Shown here in pieces: positions 1 to 11,576 of a DNA stretch of 64,000 nt. Position 1 is the first letter of the stretch. Each line of letters begins with the position of its first letter. The notes under the pieces are model-generated. The model was given only the letters and a program-made list of their open reading frames with translations. It was not told where the DNA came from and searched no databases. The position numbers and the translations under genes are program-made. The stretch comes from Cryptomeria japonica (taxonomy: Eukaryota; Streptophyta; Pinopsida; Cupressales; Cupressaceae): contig NC_081410.1 in NCBI RefSeq assembly GCF_030272615.1, positions 125,615,640 through 125,679,639 on the forward strand. The letters run 5' to 3'.

Positions 1-129
1 GAGATAACAAAGCGAGGCAAAAACAATGAAAGCTTATCCCATGAGGTAAAAAAGAAGTGCAAAGGGACCCACGGGATAAGAAGCCAAAGAAAATCCAAAG
101 GGGATGGTCATTCCCCCTTATCTCATGCA

Positions 130-1356
130 GTATGTTGGGTCGTTTAGAGGTCCAACACAGTGAGTGGATCGTGGACCCGAGGTGCCACATCCGACATCTG
201 CAATCATTGGATCTTCATAAAGGCCCAATCTGATAACCATGTTTTAATCACATATTGGGCCTATTGGATGCCTATGTGGAGAGATCTCATGCGTCCATCT
301 TCACATGAATCTCTCAGATCGACGGTGGACTTTTGATTTTGCGACAGTCATTAAGTTTTGAATGCTCTACAGGAGGGTGGTTATTAACCCAATGGTCGAG
401 GATGTTTTTTGGACCCAGTCAGCACCCCATTCCAGATCCAATCTCACTCCAATCATCGAATTTTCTCACCTTAACTCTAGATTGGACCCTACAGGCCAAC
501 TTCAGACGCCAACCATACCCTCTTCAAAGCAATTCAGAGAATTTTTGCCTCTGTAGGTCCCCCAGATGCTTTCAGATGCAAGGTTTTCCCTTATTTGTAG
601 GGTTTTTTCTCTTCTAGAGGCAAAGGACGCCTTCAGAGGCCAGATTCAGGATGCCATTAGATCATCATCAATCTGATCTTCTTCTCCCCTCTCAGATTTT
701 AAGTTGTTCAATTCTGAGTCATGCCTGAACTATAAAGGGAATTTTTTCGAATCTTTATGATGCATCTTCTTCCTTTTCATTTTCAGTTAAATACTTGTTT
801 TCATGATTTGTAAAAGTTGCATTGCCTTTACATTAATAGATTATGCTTACTTTGCCTCCTTCAGTTCTTACAACTTGTGTAATATTTTACCTCCTTGTAT
901 GATTGTATTCTTCTTTGTTTTCCTTAGTTGTAAGTGTCTGTATTGATCCCTCTATGGATGTCGACTGTGAACTGAACTCAGTTCCTCTCTTCATTTCGTA
1001 AGATTCCAACCTTCACTCACACATAGGTGGCTAAACTAGGATAGGACTTTGTGCATACTCAAAGCAATTCAATTGATGTTTTGTGCAGATATAGGCGAGA
1101 AGATAAAACTTTCAATCTAGGTACAAACCTTTTTCCTTTTCAAGAAATCCTTCTTCCCTTTTTCCCTCAAAAATCAGTAGTGTTAGATTATTGGTGTTGG
1201 GTTGGTTCAACACCTGCATCAAATTGGGAAGTAAGTTGGCCTTCTCCAGAGACTCAACCTCACTTCTACAAGTCTCACACTTGAGAGGTTGTTTCTATGT
1301 GTCACAGGGTTGATGAGCTTAGGAGTTCATCAAGGGTGCAGACTTTTGTGACAACA
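130..1356 (+). repeat. probable 5' LTR of decayed gypsy element A0 (left border uncertain)
   Basis: The right border is set by an ACAACA end at 1356 followed at once by a primer-binding-like site. A TATA-like stretch (CTATAAAG) lies near 727, about 630 bases upstream of that end, where an LTR promoter would be expected. I cannot place the left border; a TG start near 133 is only a guess. Short reading frames at 333-617 and 1051-1284 have no recognisable protein and are treated as chance frames. Bases 1-129 hold nothing I recognise. Confidence 0.35.
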
Positions 1357-1380
1357 ATTTTTGGCACACCCGGTGGGACC
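1357..1380 (+). other. primer-binding-site-like sequence of A0
   Basis: TTTTTGGCACACCCGGTGGG directly follows the LTR end. It closely resembles the stretch after the T1 5' LTR (TTTTGGCACGCCCGGTGGGA). I did not assign the tRNA. Confidence 0.5.
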
Positions 1381-1739
1381 AATTTCAACATACTTGCTAA
1401 GGATTCAATGCTTTTTCTGAGCAATTCAGACTTTAGAGGCAGTCAATCAAGCACTTGGTGACTCTAAGGAACAAATTCAAACTCTCGATGATACCAGTTG
1501 TAGCTTTACGCCAAGAAGACACACCACGTCATCATCTAGAGTTATTTTTCAATTCACTCAGCTCCCTTATTTTAATTATAGGAGAAGAAGAGGTAGACAT
1601 TCTTTATCACCTGTTAGGAGAACCCAAGTAGAAACATCCACACCCCTAAGGTCCCAGTCTACCCCTCATATTACAAGATTAGCACAGCCTAAAAGCCCTG
1701 TCATCCATATTAACAGACCCTTATTTACAATGGCGGTCC

Positions 1740-2920
1740 CAAGAGCACATACCTTTGTCACATTCAATGGTGGAGTCCCTTAGTTGTAGCTCAAAAGAAT
1801 GACATTCCAATAGTAGCCTTGAAGGCTATACCATTTTTTACTGAAGAAACATCCACCTCCTTTGAAGAACATATCCAAGATGTGTCATGTATCTACATAG
1901 TGTTTGATATCACTAGGGATAACGTATCAGTAGGGCTTCTTGCTTCCTCATTCAAACGAAAGGCCCTTCAATAGTACAGAGGACTAGCTCCTAACTCCGT
2001 TCGCAATTGGGATGAGTTAGGGGAGAGGTTGTGCAAACATTTTGAGGACAAAAGTGACCACCTGTCACTTATGAAGTAGCTAACTATAATCAAAAGAGCA
2101 CCTCATGAGTTCATAGGTGATTTTAATTATAGATTCCAAAAGACATGGGTTAGAATCCCATCATTGGTAAAGCCTTCATCAAATCATGCTTTTTTATATT
2201 TTCTTAAGGCTTTAAACAGTGATATTGTAGCTATGATTCAGTCTATGGGAGAAGATAATCTCCCAAGGGCATATGATATCACCATAAGGGTAGAAAATTG
2301 CTTACTATAGGCAGGAAAGTTGTCTCTCAGGCCCCCAATGCCCTTATTTCTAGATGCTCCTCCACAACAACCTATTTTGGCTCCTATTCTGGTGGATTCC
2401 ACAAGCCATCTGCTCACACCTGTGCCTTCTCCCTAATCTTCTGAAATTAAGGAACTACAAGCCTCTCTTGAGACATCGATGTAGAAAATGATCAATCCAC
2501 TACAGCAACAACTACAAGGGTTTGGGAATGATTTGGTCTTAGTCAAGAGATAGTTGTCGCGGGCTAACAACATGCCTTATCAGCCCCAAAACCAGAATTA
2601 CTAGCAACAGAGATTAAATTTTCAAGGGGAAAACCAATGGAAAAATGCTAGGCCTTTGAATAGCTTGAATCCATCGGCTGCAAGTACTTCAAAGGCACTA
2701 GTGCCAACATAAAACAATCTTGCTCAGGAGAAAGATTGGTGTGTCCCATGCAATCAGCCACATAATCAAGTCTCATGTCAGAACGATGAGTTTTCTCAAG
2801 CCTTGGTGGCACAAAATGAACCAACTACCTCAGGGTAGCAACAATTTGTTGATATTTCTAGTAATTCATAGGGGGATACAACTTTCATGAATTAACAGGA
2901 GGCTATTTTTGTGGCATGAA
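1740..2920 (+). pseudogene. decayed gag of gypsy element A0
   Basis: Conceptual translation interrupted by several stops gives a Retrotrans_gag-like block at about 1990-2310, with WDELGERLCKHF, then HEFIGDFNYRFQKTW and a region ending in YDITIRVEN. A CX2CX3HX4C zinc knuckle (CVPCNQPHNQVSC) follows near 2740-2780. Gag forms the particle and the knuckle binds RNA. In-frame TAG codons, for example after KRKALQ near 1970 and after SLMK near 2080, show the gene is dead. Gag identity is fairly safe; the lineage is not decided by this part alone. Confidence 0.6.
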
Positions 2921-3348
2921 TCAGACAAGTGGGGATAGTGTGGCCAACAACACAAGATCAAAAAGGAGGGCCATAGATCCTAGTGCTAATTCTAGAGCAG
3001 TAGCTTAGACTCCATCTGTAGCTCAAACTTCACAACCTGTCCTACAATCTTCAATTCCAAATTCATTTGATAAGGAGATTGATACAAACAATGAGCAAGA
3101 TGACACAAAATGTCAAGGAGAGAGAGCCACCTAGGGTTCCTATCACACCAAAATCAAACCTAGTCACTACGAAGGTCCCTGTTAAGGCTGTCATCCCCTT
3201 TAATATTGTTGAATAGATGAAGAGTGCCAACCTTAATGTATCAATATGGTATGCTCTTTCTATCCCATCTCAAAGAGACCTACTTTAGGAAGCCCTAAAG
3301 GGGATGGATGTTGCAGACGATACCAGCTAGGGTTGTAGTTCTTCAACT

Positions 3349-3945
3349 TCCACAAGCTTGGTGCAACCTTTGGATGTAAAGAGTTCAAAGAAAATCAGTA
3401 AGCCTCCCCTTTTTTATCTGTCATTAATCCTAGAAGATAAACTTGTTCATAATTGCATGATAGATAATGGGGCTAGTATTTTAGTTATGCCCAAAGGGAT
3501 ACCTAACTACCTAGATATCAAGTATGAACCTATAACAAGAGGGGTAGTGCAGCTTGATGGAAGATCAGTTCAGCCTATGGGAGTCATTAAAGATTTAAAT
3601 CTAACCTTGCATGTTTGCCCGAGTTGTAGTCTGTTGCAAGACATCTCAGTGATTGACCTCCCTTCTTATTTTGCCATTTGTTTATCTAGGGAATTCGCTG
3701 CCAAGAAAGGTGACTACCTATCTTCTAATTGGTCTCACATGTTGTTTAGGACAAGATATGGTACCAAAGTAACTATTAGGGTTGAACATATTGCCAATGA
3801 TCATATAGAGCCCTATACCCCAAGTCCTATCAACATGAATTGTACTCTCCATGAGGAGAAAGAAGAAATTATAGTAAGAGGGTATGCAACTCAGTTGGAT
3901 GGGGTTCTTAACTGCCTACTTGATGAGTGGGCAAATGTATTTTAG
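3349..3945 (+). pseudogene. retropepsin-like aspartic protease region of A0
   Basis: An open stretch of about 195 codons carries the active-site-like motif MIDNGASILVMP (D-N-G-A in place of D-T/S-G), followed by the hydrophobic strands usual for the retropepsin fold. It lies downstream of the gag remnant, as in gypsy elements. The frame ends at a TAG at 3943, and the same frame continues into an RNase H. The enzyme would process the polyprotein. Decay elsewhere in A0 makes activity unlikely. Confidence 0.6.
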
Positions 3946-4039
3946 TTTGACCCCATCGATGAGGTCAATAATATTAACTTGGGTATATTTTGTATACATG
4001 AAGAAGAAACCCCCATTCCCAATCTTTCAAAGGAAGATA

Positions 4040-4473
4040 ATGATATGTAGGGGATATGGGACATGTTCTTTGATGGTTCAAGGAACAAAAATGGTGTAGG
4101 GGCTGGTGTATTGTTGATCTCTCCCAAGGGGGAGAAATATTTCTTTTCTTTTAGACTTCAGTTTAGTTGCACTAACAATGTAGCTGAGTACAAAGCTTTG
4201 ATTTTGGGTCTCCAAAAAACTTAGAGGAGAGGGATAAAATATTTGAAGGTGCATGGAGATAGTGAGTTGGTTGTAAATCAAATCAGAGCTCAGAATACCA
4301 CCAAGAGAAACCTTCTCAAGTCCTACAAACATAGAGCATGGGACCTAATTAAGGGATTTAAGGCCTTCAATATTTCTAGTGTCCCTAGAAATCAAAATAA
4401 ACATGTTGATAGACTAGCAGCAATAGGTGCCCAACATGACATTCCATCTCATATTGCAGCAAAGAAAGAATAA
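4040..4473 (+). pseudogene. RNase H domain located before the RT in A0
   Basis: The frame reads MFFDGSRNKNGVGAGVLLIS, then CTNNVAEYKALILGL, then VHGDSELVVNQI, and ends with NKHVDRLAAIGA. These are the D, E, D and D motifs of the plant-type RNase H that Tat elements carry as a second domain. One internal TAG at about 4222 and other damage mark it as a pseudogene. Here it follows the protease directly and precedes the RT start at about 4870, whereas in T1 and T2 the equivalent domain follows the RT. Confidence 0.7.
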
Positions 4474-5051
4474 CAAAATTAGACTTGTGGTGATACCTAC
4501 AGTGCATGATAACCAATTTAATTGGCAGGTCTTTGATTCTAATTAGCAAATTGTGAATTTCCTACAAGATGAAGCAGAGTTCTCCCATAGGAAGCAGGGC
4601 ATGCTACAGGACCAGTATAGAGATCAAATCATGCAGCTCGATTCTAACAAGCTACCCAAGAGGTTGATCACCTTGGAGGGGATCTTCAACCATGATGATC
4701 AAATGAAAGGGAGAGAAATGAAGCTAGCTGCCAAGAAAGGAGACTACAAATCAATAGCCATGGCGGAAGGAAAAGGTCTCAATTTGGGGAAAGTATGTTC
4801 CCAATCAAATCAAAATACTTTTGTCAATCTCCGTCAAGAGTATAATGATATTTTTCTTTTACCTATGAAGATCTAAAAGGGTTTGATCCTAGTCTAGCTC
4901 AACATACAATAGAGTTAGATCCTAATGCTAAACCAGTCAGACAAAAGCAAAGGATTATAAATCCCAAAATTGAGCCTTTTATGAGGAGAGAACTATCCAA
5001 GCTTATAGAATATAGCATTATTTTTCCAATTAAGCATTCTTCTTAGGTATC
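4474..5051 (+). pseudogene. linker and start of reverse transcriptase of A0, cut by element B
   Basis: Frame 4553-4876 (LPKRLITLEGIFNHDDQ and onward) is followed, after a frame change near 4860, by DPSLAQHTIELDPNAKPVRQ and a block ending RRELSKLIEYSIIFPIKHSS. This matches the N-terminal RT region of T1, which runs from DPELVMHHLTVKPGAKPVKQ through AELEKLLDVGFIRPI. The match stops at 5051, where element B begins. The rest of A0 pol is not seen in this window. Confidence 0.6.
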
Positions 5052-6699
5052 TGTAGCATCGTAAATTGTACACCCTTGCTAGGGTGGTATAATTTCACAC
5101 TTGGTTTAGCACTCGCCTTAGTGTGTTTTGCATCCTGCATTTCTAACATCCTTTAAGCATTTAATTAATTAATTTAATTAAATCTAAATTTATATTTCAT
5201 CATAGCATATATTATAAAGTTGGGCCCTTTACCCTAAGCGTGCCCCTTTTCATTCTATTCCTTCAATAAATAATTAAATCATAAACCCTAATTATGTCCT
5301 ATTTCAACCTTTTAAGGCCCGATTTCGCATGTCAAAACATCTTGAAATCAGCTGTAACTTTGGGATTCGCTCTAATATCAACATATCTAACAGCCCTAAA
5401 AATTTGGTGAAAATTTGGTCAGCTCCCTGACATTTTTCTTAAAATTTTAGGATCATAATTCTATGATATTATAATGCTTAACCCCAAGAAATTGGTGGGA
5501 AATTCAAATCCTAGGTCGGCCTAAAGATGAAATTAAGATCTAGGGTTTCATATATAAGAGCTTTCTTTCTTCATTTGAAGGAAAAAAAGCTTTTGGAGCG
5601 ATCACAAGGAACCTTCTATGAAGTGAAAGAGCAAATCTTTTGGAGTCTTCAACAACATTCAACAACATCTATCAAACATTCATCAAGCATTCTTTCATCA
5701 ATTGGGGGATTTTGAAGATGTAGGTAAGCAATAGGAGATCATCGACTGAAGATTGGCTTGTACCTCTCCCTGAGGGTTGGGTATGATTTCATGTTGTTTT
5801 CATGTCTTTGTATGAGCTTCATTACTTCAATTTTATTTACATTCATTCTTTAGATCACTTTGCATCATTGATTTAGAGCATTTACTTTGTCAATTGCAAG
5901 CATTTAGGGTTTACTCTCTAGGGTTGCTCTAGATTGTTTGCATTCATCTTAGGGTCTTGCACACACATAAGATTCTTGCACACACTATTTTACTATACAA
6001 ATCAGCTATTTATTAAGGTGGAAATCACCAAAATATGGGTTTGACTAAGGCAAAACCCCATATAACCACCCAAAACCCTATTTTCAGTTACAAGTGCAAA
6101 TTCAGGATCTGAGTGTCGCTATAAATTTCAGGACTAGCAGAGCACACAAACATAGTTCCCAGGACCCAATCTAAGAAAAAACCATTGGGAAAAGGGCATG
6201 GCACCTTGGTCCTACCCAAGACAAGGGTGTGGCACCTTGGTCCAACCAGATTTTGGCAGATTTTGGCAGGACAACAGTTCATAGTCTTCAAATCTTAGCT
6301 TGTCAGTTACAGCTTCCAGTCTAAAGAATCAGGACAAGGGCATAGCACTCATGTCCCAAACATTTTGGTTTAGATTTTTGGCATAGGAGCACCTCTAAAT
6401 TTTCCTCCTAATTTTTACTTTTCTGCAGCATATCAGTTACTCTCAATTTTGTATTTCCAGATTAGGGTTGCTTGTGTATACTTGCATTCTAGGTTAATTT
6501 TTCAAATATGCACTTTTCATTTCTCCTATCTCTCATTTATAACAAAGGAATATAAACCCTAAGAGGTAATCCTTGGCTCTCTCTTCCTCACAAGAAGTAT
6601 TTGAAGTGCGTCACCTCCTTAGGCTCTTTCGTATTCCATGAGTGTGTACACGAGAGTGTGATTAGGGTTTGTTTACTTAGTCTCACTTTTTCCCCTACA
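5052..6699 (+). repeat. 5' LTR of element B
   Basis: The block starts TGTAGCATCG, directly interrupting A0 RT sequence, and ends CCCCTACA. It is followed by TTTGGTGAACCCGACATGAA, a primer-site-like sequence typical in form for plant gypsy elements. The length is 1648 bp. The five bases before it are GTATC; the partner target-site copy is not identified. Small frames at 5527-5715 and 6088-6291 have no recognisable product. Confidence 0.6.
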
Positions 6700-6845
6700 A
6701 ATCTTTGGTGAACCCGACATGAACTCAATATTATTTTCATTTCATTGCATTGTTAAATCTTTCATTTTTTTTATAAAATATAAAATTCAAAAAAAAACAA
6801 AAAAAAAGAGCTTTCTTTTACTTTCTTGCATTGTGTATTTCAAAA

Positions 6846-9141
6846 TGTCAAATTTTTATTTGCAAGATGATCATACTTTTGATGATGTATGAAATTATGT
6901 TGATTATGAGTTTAGTAAGGATGGATTAGATGAAGCTCTAGATGATTTTTTGAACCCTAATCCTTCTAAACCCTCATTTTGCCAAAAACTAATTAACCTT
7001 GTTACTATGCCTTTTCATGGTGATGAGAAAGATAAGCTGAATGATTCCTCTCATGGGTACATTCCTATCAAATCCTCCACTAAATCTAGCAACATTGTTT
7101 TCTACAACAATTCCCATTATGAGGAGATGTCTCCTTTTGAATCAAAAGATAAACCTTTCAATCGATATGACCATGCCTTGTTGGATGATGCCCTTGATGA
7201 CTTTATGTCTCTTTCCAAATCTTCAAACAAAAACAATACATCTAAAAGATTAATCAACATGATAAATGTGAATGAACATAGTGATCCTCTTTTTGTATTC
7301 CAAGGTGCTTATGCTTCACAACTTCCCAACCAACCACTTTTCACTATTCAAGGTGGATATAGTCATGATTCCTTTAGTACTCCTAACAAACCCATCATTA
7401 CTGTGCAAGGAGGAAATCCCACTAAGAGTCCTTATAGTTATGCTAAACAACTAACTAAGGAAAGTCATCATGTAGTTGCCCACACTTATAACACAAGAAA
7501 AAATAGGCAACCTAATCCTCCTTCAGTTATCCCCACTTCTCTTCTTGATCCCCAACCTATTCTTCCTCAAGCACCTCGCATTTCACAAACTCTTGGTAAG
7601 GAATGTGATTTTATTGAACAACTCAAAGCTACTCCTACCAAGATATCCCTTTGGGATTTGATTCAAACTTCTTCAGCTCATCATGGAATGTTACAAGATG
7701 CCTTAAAAACTTTGAATGTCTCAGCTGCAGTGACATCCAATAATATGGCTTCCTTGATTAATTATATCACATCTCCTAAGGCTCAAATTGTGTTTACACA
7801 AGATTAGTTACCTACTAGTGAAATTCAACATCAATATGATCCTTTAATAATTGTGGTTATCATAAACGATAGTGCAATAAGACAAACACTAGTGGACAAT
7901 GGTTATGGCCTTAATGTTTGTAGCATTAAATTGTTGCATAAAATCAATGTCGATACATCTCTCATTAAGCTCGATTCTCTTACTATCTGAGGCTTTGATA
8001 ATGTTGCTAAATCTTCATTAGGTATCATCACCTTTCCCATTAAGGTAGGTCCTATTAATTTATCCACACCTATTCATGTCATTCCTAGAAATTTGGTGTA
8101 TAACCTATTATTAGGGAAACCTTGGATTCATAGCATGCAAGTTGTCCCCTCTGCATTGCATAGGCAGGTTAAATTTATTTATAACAATAAGACATATACC
8201 TTGCTAGGTGATACTAATCTCCAGGCTTGTCTGCAAACATCAATATCCAAATCATCTTCAACTTGTTCTTCCCCAACTATCTTAAATTATTCTTCCAAAA
8301 CCTCTAGTGTGTCTATTTCCTCAAGTATATCTCCTACCCTTAGTTCATCTCCTAATGATTCCTAAAGTGAACCTAAGGTTCTTGAAGAAGATCCGTCCCA
8401 AACCAATTCCACTGCTTAAGATGTCTTCTCTCCTGAAAAGATTCTTGTAGAAGATGATTGGGGATCCCTTGACTTTAATCCTACCTTCATAGAATATAAA
8501 ATTCCCCCTATAGAACCCAAGGTTGAAAGGAAGAAAGAAGAAGAAGAACCTAAAAAACAATCCACTTTACCCGAGCCATTGAGTAATAACTTTGTGGCAG
8601 CTTCTCAAACTTCATCTCCCTTGGTTTCTGATTCAGAGGATTTTGGTTCCTTATAGTATGAAAACCCCCTTTGTCTTTCAAAACCAGCTAACCTTTATGG
8701 TCCTGGTTTTCACATCCTAGATAAGTGCGGATATAATGATAATGGTTGTGGTGCCCAAGAACAAGGGATAAAAGTTCCTTTGGAAGATAACTTTTGTGAT
8801 ACAACATTTAGACTTGGCAATGATCCTTTTGAGCGTACTAAAGCTTCCATGAGACCATCTATTAGTGTTAATGTTATTTCTGCTTCTCTCTCAATAAAAT
8901 ATCCAAAGTATATTGACTGCGACTCTTCTAGTATTTTTGCTTTGGATATTTTTTCCACTAATGATTCCTTAGCTGAATTCTTAGGAGCCTATGACAACCT
9001 TCCTTGTTATCACCATAATTGTGGTTTTCCCTATTGTTTAAATACAAAATCTTACTTTGGGAAAGAAAGAAATGACGATGAGATAGTTAAAGAATTCCCT
9101 CAATTGAAAGACGTTCCTCAACAAAGCAACCTCCTCATAAG
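6846..9141 (+). pseudogene. Tat-type polyprotein fragment of element B (pre-protease and protease regions, no capsid)
   Basis: A frame starting at ATG 6846 has a TGA at about 6888 and then runs open from 6891 to 7807. The end of this block (EQLKATPTKISLWDLIQTSS) aligns with T1 EQLGKTPALISILELLRISP, just before the protease. Next comes the protease segment LVDNGYGLNVCSIKLLHKI and VYNLLLGKPWIHSMQVVPSA, matching T1 IDGGAGLNICTLSTIRQL and YNILLGRPWIHEMRAVPS. A later part (AEFLGAYDNLPCY) aligns with T1 VDYLGIRDDLPLG. No capsid block or zinc knuckle is visible, so the frame begins about where T1 gag ends. Stops at 7805 and 7988 and the loss of everything after 9141 make it a pseudogene. Confidence 0.65.
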
Positions 9142-10120
9142 TGTAATACCCTAAAAATGGTCACCTAAACCATGGGCCCCTAATCTCGGTACATCACCAA
9201 GGTCCTATACAAAGGTAATTAAATCAAACATGAGCACCTAATTAATTAATTTCTAAATCATCAATGTCACATGGCAAATAAATCACTCTATATTAATTAA
9301 ATATTTATTTAATTAATTAATCATTCCAAGTAAATCATTTTAATCAATTATCCTATTTATTTAATTAAATATCCTAGCATATTTAATTAATAAATCAATT
9401 TTCCATTAAATCATTAAAAAGGAATTAATTTGGAAAAAGAAATTAATTTGAAAAAAGGAATTAATTTGAAAAATCTCAGAAAATAAATTAAATCAATTAA
9501 ATATCAAAATTGAATAAAAATATGAAATAAATCAGTTTTTCTGATTTTATCTTAAATTTAGTTCAATTTCCTTTAAAGCTGAGAAAAGCAGCGAATCACA
9601 TCAATTCACTTGGATTGTGCTTCCTCTTGGAGAATCTCGACTGCTCATCATTAATCAATCTTGACCGCTGGCCTCTCTCTGGATTTTCTATAAATTTAGG
9701 CTCTCATCTCTTAATCAAATTACCTGGAGATTTATTGTTATTATGTAGTTTTTGCTCTAGGTTCATTGAGATTTTGTGCATTAAGAATATTACATCTTAT
9801 TTTATTGCATATTAGTTTAACCATGTTAGCTTAATATTCGTTCATCTAGTTTAATATTGCATATCCAACTTAATCTTGCATCCATTTAGCTTAATCTTGT
9901 GCTCATATAGATCAAATCCTTCATCTTGGTGTAGTCTAGTCACTGGTATTTCTTAGACAAATCTGAGAGCAAGTCTATACTCGCATCTTTTAAAAGGCAA
10001 TAGGTCGATTTCTTATGGTTTTTTATATTCATGATTATATCTATCTAACCATGCATGCAATGATTTATTGAAGTGTTTGTGCCTTATAGCTTGCAGATTA
10101 CCACTTTTCACACACACACA
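9142..10120 (+). repeat. 5' LTR of element C, inserted in B
   Basis: It starts TGTAATACCC, breaking the B frame after ATAAG (candidate target duplication 9137-9141), and ends in a CACACA run. It is followed by TTTTTGTGCCCACCGTGGGG, a primer-site-like sequence. Its interior is rich in TTAATTAA/AAATTAAT palindromes, like the start of the T1 LTR. It shares a TCTTGGTGTAGTC phrase near its right end with solo LTR D. Confidence 0.6.
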
Positions 10121-10412
10121 CTTTTTGTGCCCACCGTGGGGCTTGAGAATTCAATTTTTCGACCTTAAAATCATTTCTTTTTATTTTCCAACTCTCATTT
10201 GTACAGTCTCTTCAAACTGTCGTACGAGCTTTTGTATCACATAGTACGAGTTCGGTGTTTTGTCATATGATTATGTGGGAATCATCATACGATATTTTTC
10301 TTCTGTCGTTTTTATTCAGTATTTACTCGTCTGGTTCACTGAGGATACTCATCTAGTTCTGTGAGAATTGTTGTATGAATTTCTGATTTTCTCGTTTTAG
10401 AAACATTATACT
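10121..10412 (+). other. start of the internal leader of element C, with GTCRTACGAG-type repeats
   Basis: It contains the primer-site-like sequence, then degenerate repeats such as GTCGTACGAG (10220s), TAGTACGAGT and CATCATACGAT. No coding potential was recognised. The leader resumes after solo LTR D at 11577. Confidence 0.5.
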
Positions 10413-11576
10413 TGTATACACCTAATAATGGTCTGAAGATAATTAATTAAATAAGCAATTATTTAATTAATCCCCCTTCCCAATTTAATTGAATTCATTA
10501 GCAATTTGATTAAATTCCCCATTCACCTCCTTATTAATAAATCTAAGGATTTATTTAATAAGTTCATTTCAATAGTCCCCTTTGATTAATTAATCTAAAT
10601 TAATTAATCCTCCCCCGTTTAATTCATTCTTCTAATCCCCTAATTAATTAAAACAAATGAATTTATGAGTTTGTTGAAAGTTAATTAACCTTTTCCTATT
10701 ATTAGAATTTTTAAATTCAAATTCCCCACATGCCTCCTAACTTCTAACCACCTAACCTAACCTAAATACCCCCTAACCTAACTCATTTCACCTAATCCTG
10801 GGTTTAACTAACCTTGTCCTCTTGCACATCCTAACCTCCTTATCCTAACCTCCTATGGGTTGGATATTCTCCCCATGAGACACATGGCACTTATGCCACA
10901 TTTCTCCTCCCTTGGACACTTGCCCTCTTGTGAGAAAGATTCATTGACACTTGTCACCACAAACATGAAAAGTGTCCCTCCCTCCAACCTCTTCTCCAAC
11001 CTCCTCCAATTTGACCCTTGATATCTTCAAACTCAATCTTGACCGTTGATTCCTTTCACCTCACCTCTGGCCTTGGAAATCCTATAAATATCCCCCATTT
11101 TGGAGCACAAAGGATCCCATCTCAAGCATTGTTATTATAGGCATATCATTTCTATCATTCTAGTTTAGCATTGTTATCATTTATTGCATCTTAGATCTAG
11201 CTTAATTTGATCATCTTCTAGCATAATTTCTTAATCATATAGCATAATCAATCTCTAATCTAGCTTAATTGCATCATCATTTAGCATAATTATGCATATC
11301 ATTAGCATAATTATCTTCTTAGATCAATCTAGCTTAATCATGCATTCATCTAGCTTGCACATCATATTATTTTAAATCCTATGTCTTGGTGTAGTCAAGT
11401 CACTAGGATTGCTCTTCTAGATCTGAAAGCAAATTGACACTCGCATCTCTTAGGAGGTGATAAGTCACTTTGCCATGGTTTATCTTTCATTTGATTTCAA
11501 TTTGCTAGCCATGCTTGTAATGATCTAGTGAGTGTTTGTGTTGTAGTTGCAGGTACCCTACTTCACACTCACGACA
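10413..11576 (+). mobile_element. solo LTR D with target duplication ATACT
   Basis: It starts TGTATACACC and ends CACGACA, 1164 bp. The five bases before it (10408-10412) and after it (11577-11581) are both ATACT, a perfect 5-bp target-site duplication. No internal region lies between, so it is a solo LTR left by LTR-LTR recombination of an element that had inserted into C. AT-rich palindromic blocks fill 10430-10700. Confidence 0.85.

Noticed and set aside
3942-4332. Minus-strand frames opposite the A0 protease and RNase H
   Set aside because: They are shadows of the plus-strand polyprotein remnants.
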